Assembly: GCF_000472445.1 (NCBI RefSeq) | Contig: NZ_AXAJ01000008.1 | Coordinates: forward strand, 1-63,106 | DNA from: Burkholderia sp. WSM2230 | GTDB lineage: Bacteria > Pseudomonadota > Gammaproteobacteria > Burkholderiales > Burkholderiaceae | DNA: 63,106 nt | Direction: 5' to 3' | The notes under the pieces: model-generated | Databases searched by the model: none | The model's input: the letters and a program-made list of their open reading frames with translations, nothing else | Told to the model about the DNA's origin: nothing | Made by a program: the position numbers and the translations under genes | Part shown: positions 52,119 to 61,686 of the stretch, one piece after another | How the letters are laid out: the number at the start of each line of letters is the position of its first letter | How positions within the stretch are numbered: the first letter of the stretch is position 1

Positions 52119-53629
52119 ATATCGCGCAATTGCTTCGTCGCACGGCATCCGTCTATGCGGACCGCCCCGCGGTGCTGCACGGCGATCAACCTTGGCTCGA
52201 CTACGGTTCGCTCGCCAAGCGCGCGGCGGCACTGGCGGGGTTTCTGCAAGACCAATGTGGCGTCAAGCCGGGTGCGAGAGTCGCGATCTATTCGGAAAAC
52301 TGTCCGGAATATCTGGAGGCGCTCCATTCGATTTACTGGGCGGGCGCGGTTTCGGTCCCGGTGAACTTCAAGCTCCACCCGAAAGAGCTTTCTTTCATTC
52401 TGGCCGATGCCGAAGCCGACGTGCTGTTCGTTTCGGAAGCATTGGCGGCCACGCTGCGGGAGGCCGCGATCGATCTGCCCTCGTCGTGCCTGGAATTCGG
52501 CTCTTACGGGTATGCGCACGCGCTCAAGCATGCGCCGATCGCGGTCCAGCACCGGGGTCCGGACGAGGTGGCGTCGTTGTTCTATACGTCCGGTACGACA
52601 GGGCGTCCCAAGGGCGTTATGCAGACGCATCGCAACCTGCTGACGATGACGGCGTGCTACTTCATGGACGTCGACGACGTCAGTCCCGACGATGCCATGG
52701 TGTATGCGGCGCCGATGTCGCATGGCGCAGGGCTGTACAACTTCCCCTATGTCGTGCGGGGCGCCCGGCATGTGGTGCCTCGCTCCGGCGGGCTCGATTG
52801 CGCGGAACTGGTGGAGCTGGCTTCGCGAGTGGGACGGCTGTCGATGTTTGCCGCGCCGACTATGGTCAAGCGCCTGGTGGAACACGTTCACGCGGCGCGG
52901 GCCGACGTGGCCGGCTTCAAAACCATCATATATGGTGGCGGCCCGATGTATGCGAATGATCTGCAGCAGGCGCTCGAGGTGTTCGGGCCGCGTCTGGTGC
53001 AGGTCTACGGCCAGGGCGAGAGCCCGATGACCATCACGGCGCTCGATCGTCGGCATCTTGCAGATACGCAGCATCCGCGATGGGCGGAGCGCTCCACATC
53101 GGTCGGTGTTGCTCAATCGTTGGTGGAAGTGCAGGTCGTTGACGACCGTGGTCAGCGCGTTCCAAACGGCGAGATCGGCGAAGTGATCGTGCGAGGCGAC
53201 GCAGTCATGCCTGGATATTGGCGTAATCCGGAGGCAACCGCCAATACGATTCGCGACGGTTGGTTATACACGGGCGATACCGGCTATATGGACGATGACG
53301 GGTTTCTCACCCTGAAAGACCGGTCAAAAGATTTGATCATCTCCGGCGGTTCGAATATCTACCCCCGGGAGATCGAAGAGGTATTGCTGTCGCATCCGTC
53401 CGTGTCCGAAGTCGCGGTGATCGGACAGCGGGATGCCGAATGGGGTGAGGTTCCCGTGGCATTTGTCGTGCTCCGGAATGGCTGCAATGCCACGCAACAG
53501 GAGCTGGATGATTGGTGTCTCCAGAGCCTTGCCCGCTTCAAGCGACCGAAGCGTTACGAGTTTGCGCTGGCGCTTCCAAAAAACAGTTACGGGAAGGTGT
53601 TGAAGACGGAGCTGCGTGACCTGGGTTGA
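52115..53629 (+). CDS. AMP-dependent acyl-CoA synthetase
   Basis: Adenylate-forming ligase of 504 residues that would activate a carboxylic acid to its CoA thioester. The P-loop LFYTSGTTGRPKGVMQTHR is at about residues 155-173, the A5 block VQVYGQGESPMT follows, then A7 LYTGDTGYMDDDGF and A8 LKDRSKDLIISGGSNIYPRE. The invariant lysine is in LPKNSYGKVLKTEL near the end. The ATG overlaps the thiolase stop (ATGA), so the two are translated together. The substrate is unknown, probably an aromatic or aryl-alkanoic acid given the hydroxylase and ring-cleavage genes next to it. Confidence 0.92.
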   Translation: MNIAQLLRRTASVYADRPAVLHGDQPWLDYGSLAKRAAALAGFLQDQCGVKPGARVAIYSENCPEYLEALHSIYWAGAVSVPVNFKLHPKELSFILADAEADVLFVSEALAATLREAAIDLPSSCLEFGSYGYAHALKHAPIAVQHRGPDEVASLFYTSGTTGRPKGVMQTHRNLLTMTACYFMDVDDVSPDDAMVYAAPMSHGAGLYNFPYVVRGARHVVPRSGGLDCAELVELASRVGRLSMFAAPTMVKRLVEHVHAARADVAGFKTIIYGGGPMYANDLQQALEVFGPRLVQVYGQGESPMTITALDRRHLADTQHPRWAERSTSVGVAQSLVEVQVVDDRGQRVPNGEIGEVIVRGDAVMPGYWRNPEATANTIRDGWLYTGDTGYMDDDGFLTLKDRSKDLIISGGSNIYPREIEEVLLSHPSVSEVAVIGQRDAEWGEVPVAFVVLRNGCNATQQELDDWCLQSLARFKRPKRYEFALALPKNSYGKVLKTELRDLG

Positions 53630-53665
53630 TGGCGTCAGACGCGTAAAAAGATAGAGAGGCACAAA

Positions 53666-55453
53666 ATGGAGACAATCAAGAAGATGAAAACGTCGGTTCT
53701 GATCGTAGGTGCCGGACCGGCTGGTCTTACGGCGTCCGCGATTCTGGCAAAGAACGGAATCGACGCTTTGACCGTGTGTCGGTACTCCGGAACAGCAAAC
53801 TCGCCGCGGGCACACATCACGAATCAGCGCACGATGGAAGTGTTCCGGGACCTCGGTATCGAGGAGCAAATGGTGGCCTTGTCGACGCCAAATCGCTTGA
53901 TGGGCAACACGACGTGGATGACGAGCTTTACCGGTCTCGAACTGGCTCGCCTGCCGTCGTGGGGAACCGGGATCGACCGGCGCACGGACTACGAGCGTGC
54001 CAGCCCGAGTTCCATGTGCAATCTGCCGCAACATATCCTCGAGCCCGCCCTGCTGGATGCCGCCAGGGCTGCGGGGGCACGCGTGCAATTTGACACGACT
54101 CTGGTCGCCATCCGGCAGACGAAAGACGCGGTCTATTCCACCCTGGTCGATCGAGTGACCGGCGAGAAATTCGAGGTCGAGTCGGAGTATGTGATTGGGG
54201 CGGACGGCGCCAACAGCCTGGTGGCGAGCGAGCTCGGTTTCGAGATGGAAGGGCACCGGGGCATCGCGGAGCAGGTCAACTGCTGGGTTGAGGTCGACTT
54301 GTCGAAGTTCGTGGCCCATCGCCCCAGTTCTCTCTACGTCATCTCGCAGCCAGGAAACGCTTTCTGGATCGGAAGCGGCGTATGGATTTGCGTGAAGCCC
54401 TGGTCGGAATGGGTGTTGCTCTTTGCCTTCCGGTCGGCCGATGGCACGCCGGATCTCAGCGAACCGTCGGTCGTCGATTATGCAAGGTCGACGATCGGGG
54501 ACCCCCATATCGACGTCAAGGTCAAATCGGTCTCCACCTGGGCAATCAACCACATGTTTGCCAAGGAGATGCGCAAAGGGCGCGCGTTTATTGCCGGCGA
54601 TGCCGCGCATCGCCATCCGCCGGCGAACGGGCTGGGTTCCAACACGTCGATTCAGGACAGTTTCAATCTCGCCTGGAAGCTCGCCATGGTGTTGAAGGGC
54701 CACGCCAATGAGTCGCTTCTGGACAGCTATTCCGCTGAACGGCAGCCGGTGGCCAAGCGAGTGGTCGAACGCGCGAATAAATCGGTCGAGCTGATGCAGC
54801 CAATGTCCGCCGCATTCGGATTCAGTCATGGCCAGAGCACCGAGGCCGGCTGGGAGTCGATCGCAGAGCTCCGCGGGGATAGCCCGCGAGGCCGTGAGCG
54901 CCGCAAGGAACTCGCGCGGGCGCTAAATGGGCTGCAGCACCATTTCAACGCCCACGGCGTCGAGCTTGGCCAGTATTACACCTCCGGCGCGATCGTGGAC
55001 GACGGTAGTCCCGAGTTCAAACCCGAGCGCGATCCCGAGCTTTATGTGACGCCGACCACCCGTCCAGGCGCTCATTTGCCGCACGCTTGGGTGCAGAAGG
55101 GCGAGAAATTGGTCTCCACCTTGGATCTCGCCGGCAAGAACAGCTTCACCGTAGTGACTGGGATCGGCGGGCAGCGCTGGTGCGAAGCAGCTGAGCGTCT
55201 TGCTGCCGAGTTCGGCTTGCCGCTGCGTCATGTGGCCATCGGTGCGGACCTCGATGCCGAAGACGTCTACGGACAGTGGTGTTCCTTGCGGGAAATCGAG
55301 GAGAACGGGTGCTTGCTGGTCCGCCCCGACATGCACATTGCATTCCGTGCGATGGCGATGTCCGACCGGCCCTTTGAGGATCTGTCGTCCGCTATGGAGC
55401 ACATCGTCGGGCAGCAGCTGACGAGTTTGCGGCCGCTGTTAGCAATTGAGTGA
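53666..55453 (+). CDS. FAD-dependent phenol-type hydroxylase
   Basis: Flavoprotein monooxygenase of 595 residues, similar in plan to 2,4-dichlorophenol hydroxylase (TfdB) and phenol hydroxylase. The dinucleotide fold is SVLIVGAGPAGLTASAILAK near residues 10-29, the DG motif is VIGADGANSLVA, and the GD motif is AFIAGDAAHRHPPANGLGSN. The C-terminal third is the thioredoxin-like domain of this group (GAHLPHAWVQKGEKLVSTLD). It would hydroxylate a phenolic ring to a catechol. It follows the ligase after 36 bases and precedes the ring-cleavage dioxygenase gene. Confidence 0.92.
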   Translation: METIKKMKTSVLIVGAGPAGLTASAILAKNGIDALTVCRYSGTANSPRAHITNQRTMEVFRDLGIEEQMVALSTPNRLMGNTTWMTSFTGLELARLPSWGTGIDRRTDYERASPSSMCNLPQHILEPALLDAARAAGARVQFDTTLVAIRQTKDAVYSTLVDRVTGEKFEVESEYVIGADGANSLVASELGFEMEGHRGIAEQVNCWVEVDLSKFVAHRPSSLYVISQPGNAFWIGSGVWICVKPWSEWVLLFAFRSADGTPDLSEPSVVDYARSTIGDPHIDVKVKSVSTWAINHMFAKEMRKGRAFIAGDAAHRHPPANGLGSNTSIQDSFNLAWKLAMVLKGHANESLLDSYSAERQPVAKRVVERANKSVELMQPMSAAFGFSHGQSTEAGWESIAELRGDSPRGRERRKELARALNGLQHHFNAHGVELGQYYTSGAIVDDGSPEFKPERDPELYVTPTTRPGAHLPHAWVQKGEKLVSTLDLAGKNSFTVVTGIGGQRWCEAAERLAAEFGLPLRHVAIGADLDAEDVYGQWCSLREIEENGCLLVRPDMHIAFRAMAMSDRPFEDLSSAMEHIVGQQLTSLRPLLAIE

Positions 55454-55501
55454 CACCGGGCCGGGCAACCGCCCAAGGTCATATGAAGAGTCGAGGATGA
55501 A

Positions 55502-56449
55502 ATGAGCAAAATCGTGGTGCGAGAGTTGGCCTATGTGAGGCTGAGGTCGCCTGACCTGGATATGGCGGAGCAGTTTCTGACTGACTTTGGATTGTCGCGG
55601 TCCGCACGAACCGCGAATGCGCTGTATATGCGTGGCACCGACCCGGCTCATCATGTCCACGTGACCGAGAAGGGCGAGGCGAAGGTGGTGGGGTTTGCGT
55701 TCGAGGTCGCAAGCGAAGCCGATCTCGAGCGCGCAACGCTGATTGAAGGGGCGTCCGGCGTTCACGAAATCGATGAACCGGGGGGCGGCCGCCGGGTAAT
55801 TGTCACTGAGCCGAACGGTTATCAAATCGAGCTCGTGCATGGGATCCTGCGCCTGCCGTCGGTTCCCGTCGACCGCACGGTCTATAACACCGGCGGGGAG
55901 CCGAAACGACGGGCCGGCGTCCTGCAAAGGGTGCCCGCCAGTCCGACCCGGATCAAGCGTATCGGGCACTGCGTTCTGGCCTCGACGAAGTGGACGGAAA
56001 CCACTCGCTGGTTCCACGAAAACCTGGGGCTCGTGACGACCGATGCCATCTACGCCGCAGAGCCATCGAACGTGATTGCGACGTTCAGCCGTCTCGATCA
56101 AGGCCCCGAGTATGTCGATCACCACGTGTTCATGTGTTTCAAGGGCGACGAAAGCGGGTTGAATCACGTGTCGTTCGAAATGAACGACATCGATTCGGTC
56201 TTCGCCGACCATCACTGGCTGAAGGATAAGGGCGAATACGAACATATGTGGGGACCGGGGCGTCATTACCTCGGCAGCCAGGTGTTCGACTACTGGGCCG
56301 ACCCGTGGGGGCGAATCCACGAACACTGGGCGGATAGCGATCGCGTCAATGCGGAGTATGAGAGCCGCCATTGTTCCGCCGAGGAGGGATTTGTATCGCA
56401 ATGGGGCGAGCATCCCCCGGAGAAATTCCTCAGACGCGTCAGTAAATAG
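55502..56449 (+). CDS. Extradiol ring-cleavage dioxygenase (VOC superfamily)
   Basis: Type I extradiol dioxygenase of 315 residues with two vicinal-oxygen-chelate modules. The iron ligands of the 2-His-1-carboxylate triad are His156 (IKRIGH156CVLAS), His222 (GLNH222VSFEM) and Glu274 (RIHE274HW). It would cleave a catechol next to its hydroxyl groups. Similarity is to biphenyl-diol and catechol 2,3-dioxygenases, but the exact substrate cannot be read. The gene lies 48 bases after the hydroxylase. No classical meta-cleavage-product hydrolase of the alpha/beta type is found in the cluster. Confidence 0.88.
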   Translation: MSKIVVRELAYVRLRSPDLDMAEQFLTDFGLSRSARTANALYMRGTDPAHHVHVTEKGEAKVVGFAFEVASEADLERATLIEGASGVHEIDEPGGGRRVIVTEPNGYQIELVHGILRLPSVPVDRTVYNTGGEPKRRAGVLQRVPASPTRIKRIGHCVLASTKWTETTRWFHENLGLVTTDAIYAAEPSNVIATFSRLDQGPEYVDHHVFMCFKGDESGLNHVSFEMNDIDSVFADHHWLKDKGEYEHMWGPGRHYLGSQVFDYWADPWGRIHEHWADSDRVNAEYESRHCSAEEGFVSQWGEHPPEKFLRRVSK

Positions 56450-56530
56450 AATTCGCCTCACTGCGAATATCGGGCTGCCCGGTAGTCTCGGCAGCGGTAA
56501 ATCTCGAATGCATCAAAAAAGGGTGACCTG

Positions 56531-56980
56531 ATGGAAATCAAAGTGATGACGGACGAGCAGCGAAAGGCCGTGGCACTCGAGTATTTCAAGCGCCTGGACC
56601 GCGGTGGAAATCTGATCGAGCTGTTCGACGAACACGCCGAGATGTATTTCCCGAAGTGGGGAGTCGCGCGCGGCAAGCAGGAGATCGAGCAGCTGTTTGG
56701 CGATCTGATGACGATCCTGGCCGGCGTCATGCATGACAAGTCGTATATGAACGTCATCCAGCAGGGCGACCGAGTGTGCGTCGAAGGACTGTCGAGCGGA
56801 AAGCTGAAAAATGGCGCGCAATGGCGTGCCGGCACCACGTTTGCGGGTCGCTGGTGCGACGTTTTCGAAATTCGCGACTTCAAGATTCACCGTTGCCACG
56901 TGTATCTGGATCCCGATTACGCGGGAGCAGATACCGCTCGTTATCCGTGGCTCGATACTGCGCGACAAATCAACTACTAA
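56531..56980 (+). CDS. NTF2-like/SnoaL-like protein
   Basis: Small protein of 149 residues with the cone-shaped NTF2 fold. Supporting blocks are ALEYFKRLDRGGNLIELFDE, HAEMYFPKWGVARGKQEIEQ and the C-terminal RWCDVFEIRDFKIHRCHVYL. Such proteins act as small isomerases, dehydratases or ligand binders. Placed between the ring-cleavage dioxygenase and a porin gene in the same direction, it may process a pathway intermediate. Function is not established. Confidence 0.82.
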   Translation: MEIKVMTDEQRKAVALEYFKRLDRGGNLIELFDEHAEMYFPKWGVARGKQEIEQLFGDLMTILAGVMHDKSYMNVIQQGDRVCVEGLSSGKLKNGAQWRAGTTFAGRWCDVFEIRDFKIHRCHVYLDPDYAGADTARYPWLDTARQINY

Positions 56981-57104
56981 AGCCGATCCAGCAGATGCAA
57001 GACCTTGTTCGCTGTCCGATAGTGGCGTCGATCGGACCGGAGCGGATCAAGTGAAAAATACAAAAGCATTACCGCTGTAGAGACAGCGGGTCAAGGAGAC
57101 GAAA

Positions 57105-58184
57105 GTGAGCGGGAAATGGAGAGCTGCAAAAGGAGTCTCGGTATTTGGATTAGGCATACTAATTAACTGTGCCGCGCAGGCGCAAAGCAGCGTCACGCTG
57201 TTCGGCGTCATGGATGGCGCGTTGCTATACACGAACAAGACGCTCGATCCGACAACCGGACGGAACGCCGGCAGGCAGGTTGCCGTCATTGACGGTGGCT
57301 CGTACTATTCGCAATTTGGCCTGACCGGAACGGAGGATCTTGGCGGCGGAGTCAAGGCAACGTTCCGGCTGGTAAGCGGGTTGAATATCGCCAATGGTGG
57401 GCTGCTTCACTGCAATGGCAATCTGTTCGGCTGCGAGGCCTGGGTCGGTATCGATGCGCCGGCTGGGCAGTTCAAGTTGGGCCTGCAGTTTTCGCCCTTC
57501 TTCCTCGCCGTCTATGACACCGATCCGCGCAGCTTGTCGTTGTTCGGCAGCGGATCGATCCACTTGGTGGACAACGTGCTCGGCACGGGCATCTTCAACG
57601 CGAACGCAGTGTCGTATATCAGCCCGACTATCAGCGGCCTGCAGGTCAGCACCTTATATGCGTTCGGCGGAAAGGCTGGGGACTTTCGGGCGGGGCGACA
57701 GTACGCGGTCCGACTCAAATACCAGCTGGGTGGCATGACCGTCAATGCCGCGATCTACGACGGCAACAGCGGCGGTACTGCTCAGACACCGGTACCGACA
57801 ACCGTACAGTACGAAGGCCGGCTCGTTGGCGTCGGATATCAGTTTGGCTCAGTGACAGCGAAGGCTTCCTTCGTCAACTACAAAGTTGCCGGGTCGTTCA
57901 ATAACAATGTCTATGGGGGCGGTCTTACCTGGTATGTACTCCCGACGCTGGACGTCAATGGGGGCGTCTGGGTGACGAGCGATCGCAACCGGACATCCAA
58001 CCATTCCATTCTTGGAGCGCTCGGCACGGACTATTTTCTATCAAAGGCAACGACGCTCTATGCACAGGTGGGTGTCGTGAACAACCACGGTGCAATGAAT
58101 ACGGGTCTGTCAATGATTGGGGCGCTGTATGAGGTGCCAGGCACCTCGGTCGGCGCCGTGCTTGGCATCCGGCACACGTTCTGA
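57105..58184 (+). CDS. Outer-membrane porin (Porin_4 family)
   Basis: Beta-barrel porin of 359 residues. The signal peptide is about residues 1-26 (KGVSVFGLGILINCAAQAQS), then the mature start SSVTLFGVMDGALLYTNKTL. Conserved blocks are LGGGVKATFRLVSGLNIANG and LFGCEAWVGIDAPAGQFKLG. It ends in LGIRHTF with the terminal aromatic residue. Two cysteines in the FGCEAW/HCNGN region could form a disulfide. GTG start with AAGGAG upstream. In the catabolic cluster it may admit the substrate across the outer membrane. Confidence 0.93.
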   Translation: MSGKWRAAKGVSVFGLGILINCAAQAQSSVTLFGVMDGALLYTNKTLDPTTGRNAGRQVAVIDGGSYYSQFGLTGTEDLGGGVKATFRLVSGLNIANGGLLHCNGNLFGCEAWVGIDAPAGQFKLGLQFSPFFLAVYDTDPRSLSLFGSGSIHLVDNVLGTGIFNANAVSYISPTISGLQVSTLYAFGGKAGDFRAGRQYAVRLKYQLGGMTVNAAIYDGNSGGTAQTPVPTTVQYEGRLVGVGYQFGSVTAKASFVNYKVAGSFNNNVYGGGLTWYVLPTLDVNGGVWVTSDRNRTSNHSILGALGTDYFLSKATTLYAQVGVVNNHGAMNTGLSMIGALYEVPGTSVGAVLGIRHTF

Positions 58185-58271
58185 ACGTCCGAGCGCCCAT
58201 GCTATGTAACACAGACGCAATGCATCGGCGGGACAGAGCAGCGCAGTTGGTTTATCAAGGAGTGAAACAAA

Positions 58272-58637
58272 GTGCGGAATATCAAAACGTTTAGGGCAGT
58301 GGTGGGCGCGCTGGTCATGGTCGGTTCGGTGGCCTGCGCACATGCCCAAGGGCTCGGAAGCGATGCGGAGCCGGCTACTGCGGTGAGCAGTGGCACGAAT
58401 AACAAGGCGCTCAGGGCGGCGAATCGCAAGCTGCAACAGACCGTGGTGCGCGCTCTCTCGCACACGCGAAGGCTCGATGCGAGCAACATCCTGGTCGTAG
58501 CGAGAGGTGGCGTGGTGACCCTGGCCGGGTCGGTTCCCGCGGCGGAACAGATCGACCTTGCTGTTTCGGCAGCTAAAGCCGTGAGCGGCGTAAGCGAAGT
58601 ACGGAATGACCTGACGATCAGGCCCGAAGGGGCGTGA
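58272..58637 (+). CDS. BON domain periplasmic protein
   Basis: Exported protein of 121 residues. The signal peptide ends at about residue 25 (VVGALVMVGSVACAHAQ). The BON domain spans about residues 50-118 (LQQTVVRALSHTRRLDASNI, GGVVTLAGSVPAAEQIDLAV, VSGVSEVRNDLTIRP). BON proteins bind membranes or phospholipids and often respond to envelope stress. The start is GTG with AAGGAG at 9 bases. It follows the porin by 87 bases and precedes the FAH-family gene; its role in the cluster is unclear. Confidence 0.87.
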   Translation: MRNIKTFRAVVGALVMVGSVACAHAQGLGSDAEPATAVSSGTNNKALRAANRKLQQTVVRALSHTRRLDASNILVVARGGVVTLAGSVPAAEQIDLAVSAAKAVSGVSEVRNDLTIRPEGA

Positions 58638-58671
58638 TCGCGACGATCATCACATCTTTTATGGAGAAGGT

Positions 58672-59514
58672 ATGAAACTGTGTCGATATGGTAACCCCGG
58701 CGAAGAAAGACCGGGACTCGTCGATGAACGCGGGAAAATCCGCGACCTGTCGGGTCACCTCGACGACATCGGGCCCGCGAATCTGTCGCAACGGGCATTG
58801 CAGCTTCTGCGCGACGTCAGCCTCGACGAACTGCCGGTCGTCGGCGGCACGCCGCGTCTGGGTACGCCGGTGAAGGGCACGTCCAAGTTCATCGCGATCG
58901 GCCTGAATTACATCGATCATGCGGAGGAAGCCAGCCTGCCGATTCCCGACGAGCCGGTGATCTTTATGAAGGCCATCAGCTGCATCACGGGACCGTGCGA
59001 CGATATCGTGCGCCCGCGCGGCGCGGCCAAGCTCGATTGGGAAGTGGAGCTTGGCATCGTGATGGGCGAGAAGGCCAAAGACGTTTCCGAGGCGGATGCG
59101 CTGAACTACGTGGCCGGCTATTGTGTGGTGAACGATGTATCGGAGCGCGACTACCAGCTACAGTCCTCGCAATGGACCAAGGGCAAGAGCTGCGATACGT
59201 TCGGCCCGATCGGTCCGTGGCTGGTCACGCGCGACGAGGTCCCCGATCCGCAGAAGCTCGGTCTGTGGCTCGAAGTCAACGGCAAGCGCATGCAGCAAAG
59301 CAATACCAGCGGAATGATTTTCCCGGTCGCGAAACTCGTTTCATATATCAGTCGCTATATGACCCTGTACCCGGGCGACGTGATTGCGACCGGCACGCCG
59401 GCGGGCGTGGGCCTCTGGGCCAAGCCGCCGGTATTCCTGCAGCCCGGCGACACGATGAAGGTTGGTATCGACGGGCTCGGCGTGCAGACGCAAACCGTGA
59501 AATCCGGGGATTGA
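58672..59514 (+). CDS. Fumarylacetoacetate hydrolase family protein
   Basis: FAH-fold enzyme of 280 residues. The metal-binding site is carried by DWEVELGIVMG (E-x-E) near residue 123 and an Asp in GYCVVNDVSERD near 153; the FIAIGLNYIDHAEE and KGKSCDTFGPIGPWLVTRDE blocks are typical. Members hydrolyse or isomerise ring-cleavage products (for example hydroxyhepta-dienedioates, fumarylpyruvate) or hydrate oxo-pentenoate. In this cluster it would act after the extradiol dioxygenase. A GGAGAAGG site precedes the ATG. It is the last gene of the plus-strand run, with a hairpin just downstream. Confidence 0.9.
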   Translation: MKLCRYGNPGEERPGLVDERGKIRDLSGHLDDIGPANLSQRALQLLRDVSLDELPVVGGTPRLGTPVKGTSKFIAIGLNYIDHAEEASLPIPDEPVIFMKAISCITGPCDDIVRPRGAAKLDWEVELGIVMGEKAKDVSEADALNYVAGYCVVNDVSERDYQLQSSQWTKGKSCDTFGPIGPWLVTRDEVPDPQKLGLWLEVNGKRMQQSNTSGMIFPVAKLVSYISRYMTLYPGDVIATGTPAGVGLWAKPPVFLQPGDTMKVGIDGLGVQTQTVKSGD

Positions 59515-59546
59515 CCAGCGCGTCAACGCGCCAGCGGGATACGCCA

Positions 59547-59576
59547 GCGGTGCCGGCATTGGTGTGCCGGCACCGC
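59547..59576. terminator. 12-bp perfect hairpin, bidirectional terminator candidate
   Basis: GCGGTGCCGGCA (59547-59558) and TGCCGGCACCGC (59565-59576) form a perfect GC-rich stem with the 6-base loop TTGGTG. It lies exactly between the convergent FAH-family and isochorismatase-like genes. There is no T tract, as is frequent in GC-rich genomes. Confidence 0.65.
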
Positions 59577-59584
59577 CGCATGCG

Positions 59585-60265
59585 TTACGTTCGTTCCGAA
59601 TCGAGCTGCTCGTTGTTCTTCAGAACGTCCTGGGCCTTGATATAGCTCTCGATCAGCAGCTGGTACGGGGGGAAAACCATCTCGTACACTTTCGCCCATT
59701 CCTGGGCATCGGGACGATGCCAGGTCTTCTGCAATTCGGACGCGACGGCTGCCGTGTCGACCGGAACCACACCGGCTTGGACGATGCGAGCGAGTGTGAT
59801 CTCCTGCGCCATCTTCGAGTACGTGCCGGACGCATCGATCACCGCGAAGACCTTGTAGCCATCCTGCACGGCCGAGATGGCGGGGAAGGCCATGCAGACG
59901 CTGGTGACGGTACCGGCGATGATCAGCGTCTTGCGCCCCGTTGCCTTGACGGCCTCGACGAATGCGGGATTGTCCCAGGCGTTGATCTGTCCCGTGCGTG
60001 CGACATATTGGGCATGCGGCGCGCTCTCGTGGATTTCGGGGATCAACGGACCATTCGGGCCTTGCGGAACCGATGCGGTGGTGATCACCGGCATCTTGCA
60101 GAGCGTTGCCATCCTGGCCAGCGCGGTCGCGTGCTTGCGCAGGACGGTCATCTCCATGTCCTTGACCGTCTGGAACAGGCCGCTCTGATGGTCGATCAGC
60201 AGCATAGCTGTATCGTTCGGGTCAATGAAGGGAGGCTGGCCATTGAAGTTTGCGGGTACGCTCAT
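59585..60265 (-). CDS. Isochorismatase-like hydrolase (YcaC-like)
   Basis: Cysteine hydrolase of 226 residues. Catalytic Asp25 is in MLLID25HQSGLF and Cys124 in AGTVTSVC124MAFPAI; the block [20 protein letters not shown] is typical of the YcaC branch. The C-terminal 40 residues ([20 protein letters not shown]) extend beyond the core. Substrates in this branch are largely unknown. AGGAG precedes the ATG. It is divergent from a LysR gene 230 bases away, which probably regulates it. Confidence 0.9.
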   Translation of the reverse strand: MSVPANFNGQPPFIDPNDTAMLLIDHQSGLFQTVKDMEMTVLRKHATALARMATLCKMPVITTASVPQGPNGPLIPEIHESAPHAQYVARTGQINAWDNPAFVEAVKATGRKTLIIAGTVTSVCMAFPAISAVQDGYKVFAVIDASGTYSKMAQEITLARIVQAGVVPVDTAAVASELQKTWHRPDAQEWAKVYEMVFPPYQLLIESYIKAQDVLKNNEQLDSERT

Positions 60266-60495
60266 GGGAATACTCCTGTAGTGCGGCCGAGACCGCGTCG
60301 TGGGTTAGCGATCGCGCTGCTTTCCCCGGTGCTCGCCGGTCACGGTCGCTCGTGCGCCCGCGCAGGGAAGATCCGATCATGTCGGCGCGACTCAAAGGGC
60401 CGCTCGACCACATAAGCGTAGAGGAGGACTTTTTGCGCCGGTAGACTGCGCGAATTGTCCTCAGTGTCCCATTTGCGGAACGGTCAACCACACTG

Positions 60496-61398
60496 ATGCA
60501 AGACCTCAACGATCTCTATTTCTTCGCGCAGGTGGTCGACCACAGGGGCTTTGCACCCGCGAGCCGCGCCATGGGTGTTCCGAAATCGACATTGAGCCGG
60601 CGCATCGCGCTGCTCGAGCAGCAACTCGGCGTGCGGCTCGTCCAGCGGTCCACGCGTCAGTTCTCGATCACCGATATCGGTCAGCATTACTACAATCACT
60701 GCAAGGCGATGCTTGCGGAGGCCGAGGCGGCGCAGGACGCGATCGAGCAAATGCGTGCGGAGCCGCAGGGCGTGATCCGGCTGGTCTGCCCGGTCGCGTT
60801 GTTGCACGCGCGTGTCGGCGCGATGCTGGCTGAATTCATGGCCCGCACGCCGCGCGTCACGATCCATCTCGAAGCAAGTAACCGGGTCGTGGACGTGATC
60901 GGCGAGGGAGTTGATGTCGCCCTTCGCGTACGTCCGCCGCCATTGAAGGACAGCGACCTCATGATGCGCATGCTGGGCGAGCGCGCCTGGTGTCTCGTTG
61001 CCAGTCCTGCACTCGTGCGGCGGCACCATATTGCGGCGCCGACAGATCTTGCAGGCTGCCCGATTCTTGATTTTGGTCCGCCGCAGCCGCAGCATGCGTG
61101 GCAGCTAACCGGCCCCGATGGTGTTCAGACGACGATCCGGCACGTGCCCCGGTTCGTGACGGACGACATGATTGCCTTGCGGCAAGCCGCGATTGCCGGT
61201 GCCGGCGTTGTCCAATTGCCCATGATGATAGTGAGCGACGAGGTCCGGCGCGGGGAGCTTGTCCGGGTATTGCCGGACTGGTTGCCGCGAAGCGGCATCA
61301 TCCACGCGGTGTTCCCGTCCCGTCGCGGGGTTCGCCCGTCCGTGCGCGCCTTGCTCGACTTTTTGGTTGATGCGTTTGCGCGGGTCGACGAACAGTGA
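60496..61398 (+). CDS. LysR-family transcriptional regulator
   Basis: LysR regulator of 300 residues. The helix-turn-helix lies at residues 5-64 (LYFFAQVVDHRGFAPASRAM, GVPKSTLSRRIALLEQQLGV), followed by an effector domain from about residue 90 (GVIRLVCPVALLHARVGAML). It is divergent from the isochorismatase-like hydrolase, its most likely target; regulators of this subfamily often sit beside YcaC-like hydrolases or quinone reductases. The ATG is conserved for the family but lacks a strong ribosome-binding site. The 288 bases after it hold nothing recognisable. Confidence 0.9.
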   Translation: MQDLNDLYFFAQVVDHRGFAPASRAMGVPKSTLSRRIALLEQQLGVRLVQRSTRQFSITDIGQHYYNHCKAMLAEAEAAQDAIEQMRAEPQGVIRLVCPVALLHARVGAMLAEFMARTPRVTIHLEASNRVVDVIGEGVDVALRVRPPPLKDSDLMMRMLGERAWCLVASPALVRRHHIAAPTDLAGCPILDFGPPQPQHAWQLTGPDGVQTTIRHVPRFVTDDMIALRQAAIAGAGVVQLPMMIVSDEVRRGELVRVLPDWLPRSGIIHAVFPSRRGVRPSVRALLDFLVDAFARVDEQ

Positions 61399-61686
61399 CC
61401 CATTTAGCAGCGATTCCACGTGCGCGCGCCGCCTAGACCTGAACCGATCGTGCCCTCGGCATTGGAGACGCGGCCTGAGGGCCTGTCCGTTCTCAGGGCG
61501 GACCGTAATGCTCTCGTTGATTTTGACCAAGTGCTGATTCGCGCGCTGTACGTCCCCCAATGGCATGCGCCACCAGGCTTCACGCGTCATAACCGTACGG
61601 AGAATCCAACGGCCATCGACGAGTGAATCTATTGCAGATGAGGTGCCGAACTTCAAGATTGGAGTCCGCATCAGGAGTGTTCGAAT

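Noticed and set aside
50928..52232. Open frame of 434 codons on the minus strand
   Set aside because: Antisense to the thiolase gene, which has its motifs and ribosome-binding site; no domain in the antisense product.
53324..54829. Open frame of 501 codons on the minus strand
   Set aside because: It lies opposite the CoA ligase and FAD hydroxylase genes and has no family resemblance; it is a shadow of codon bias.
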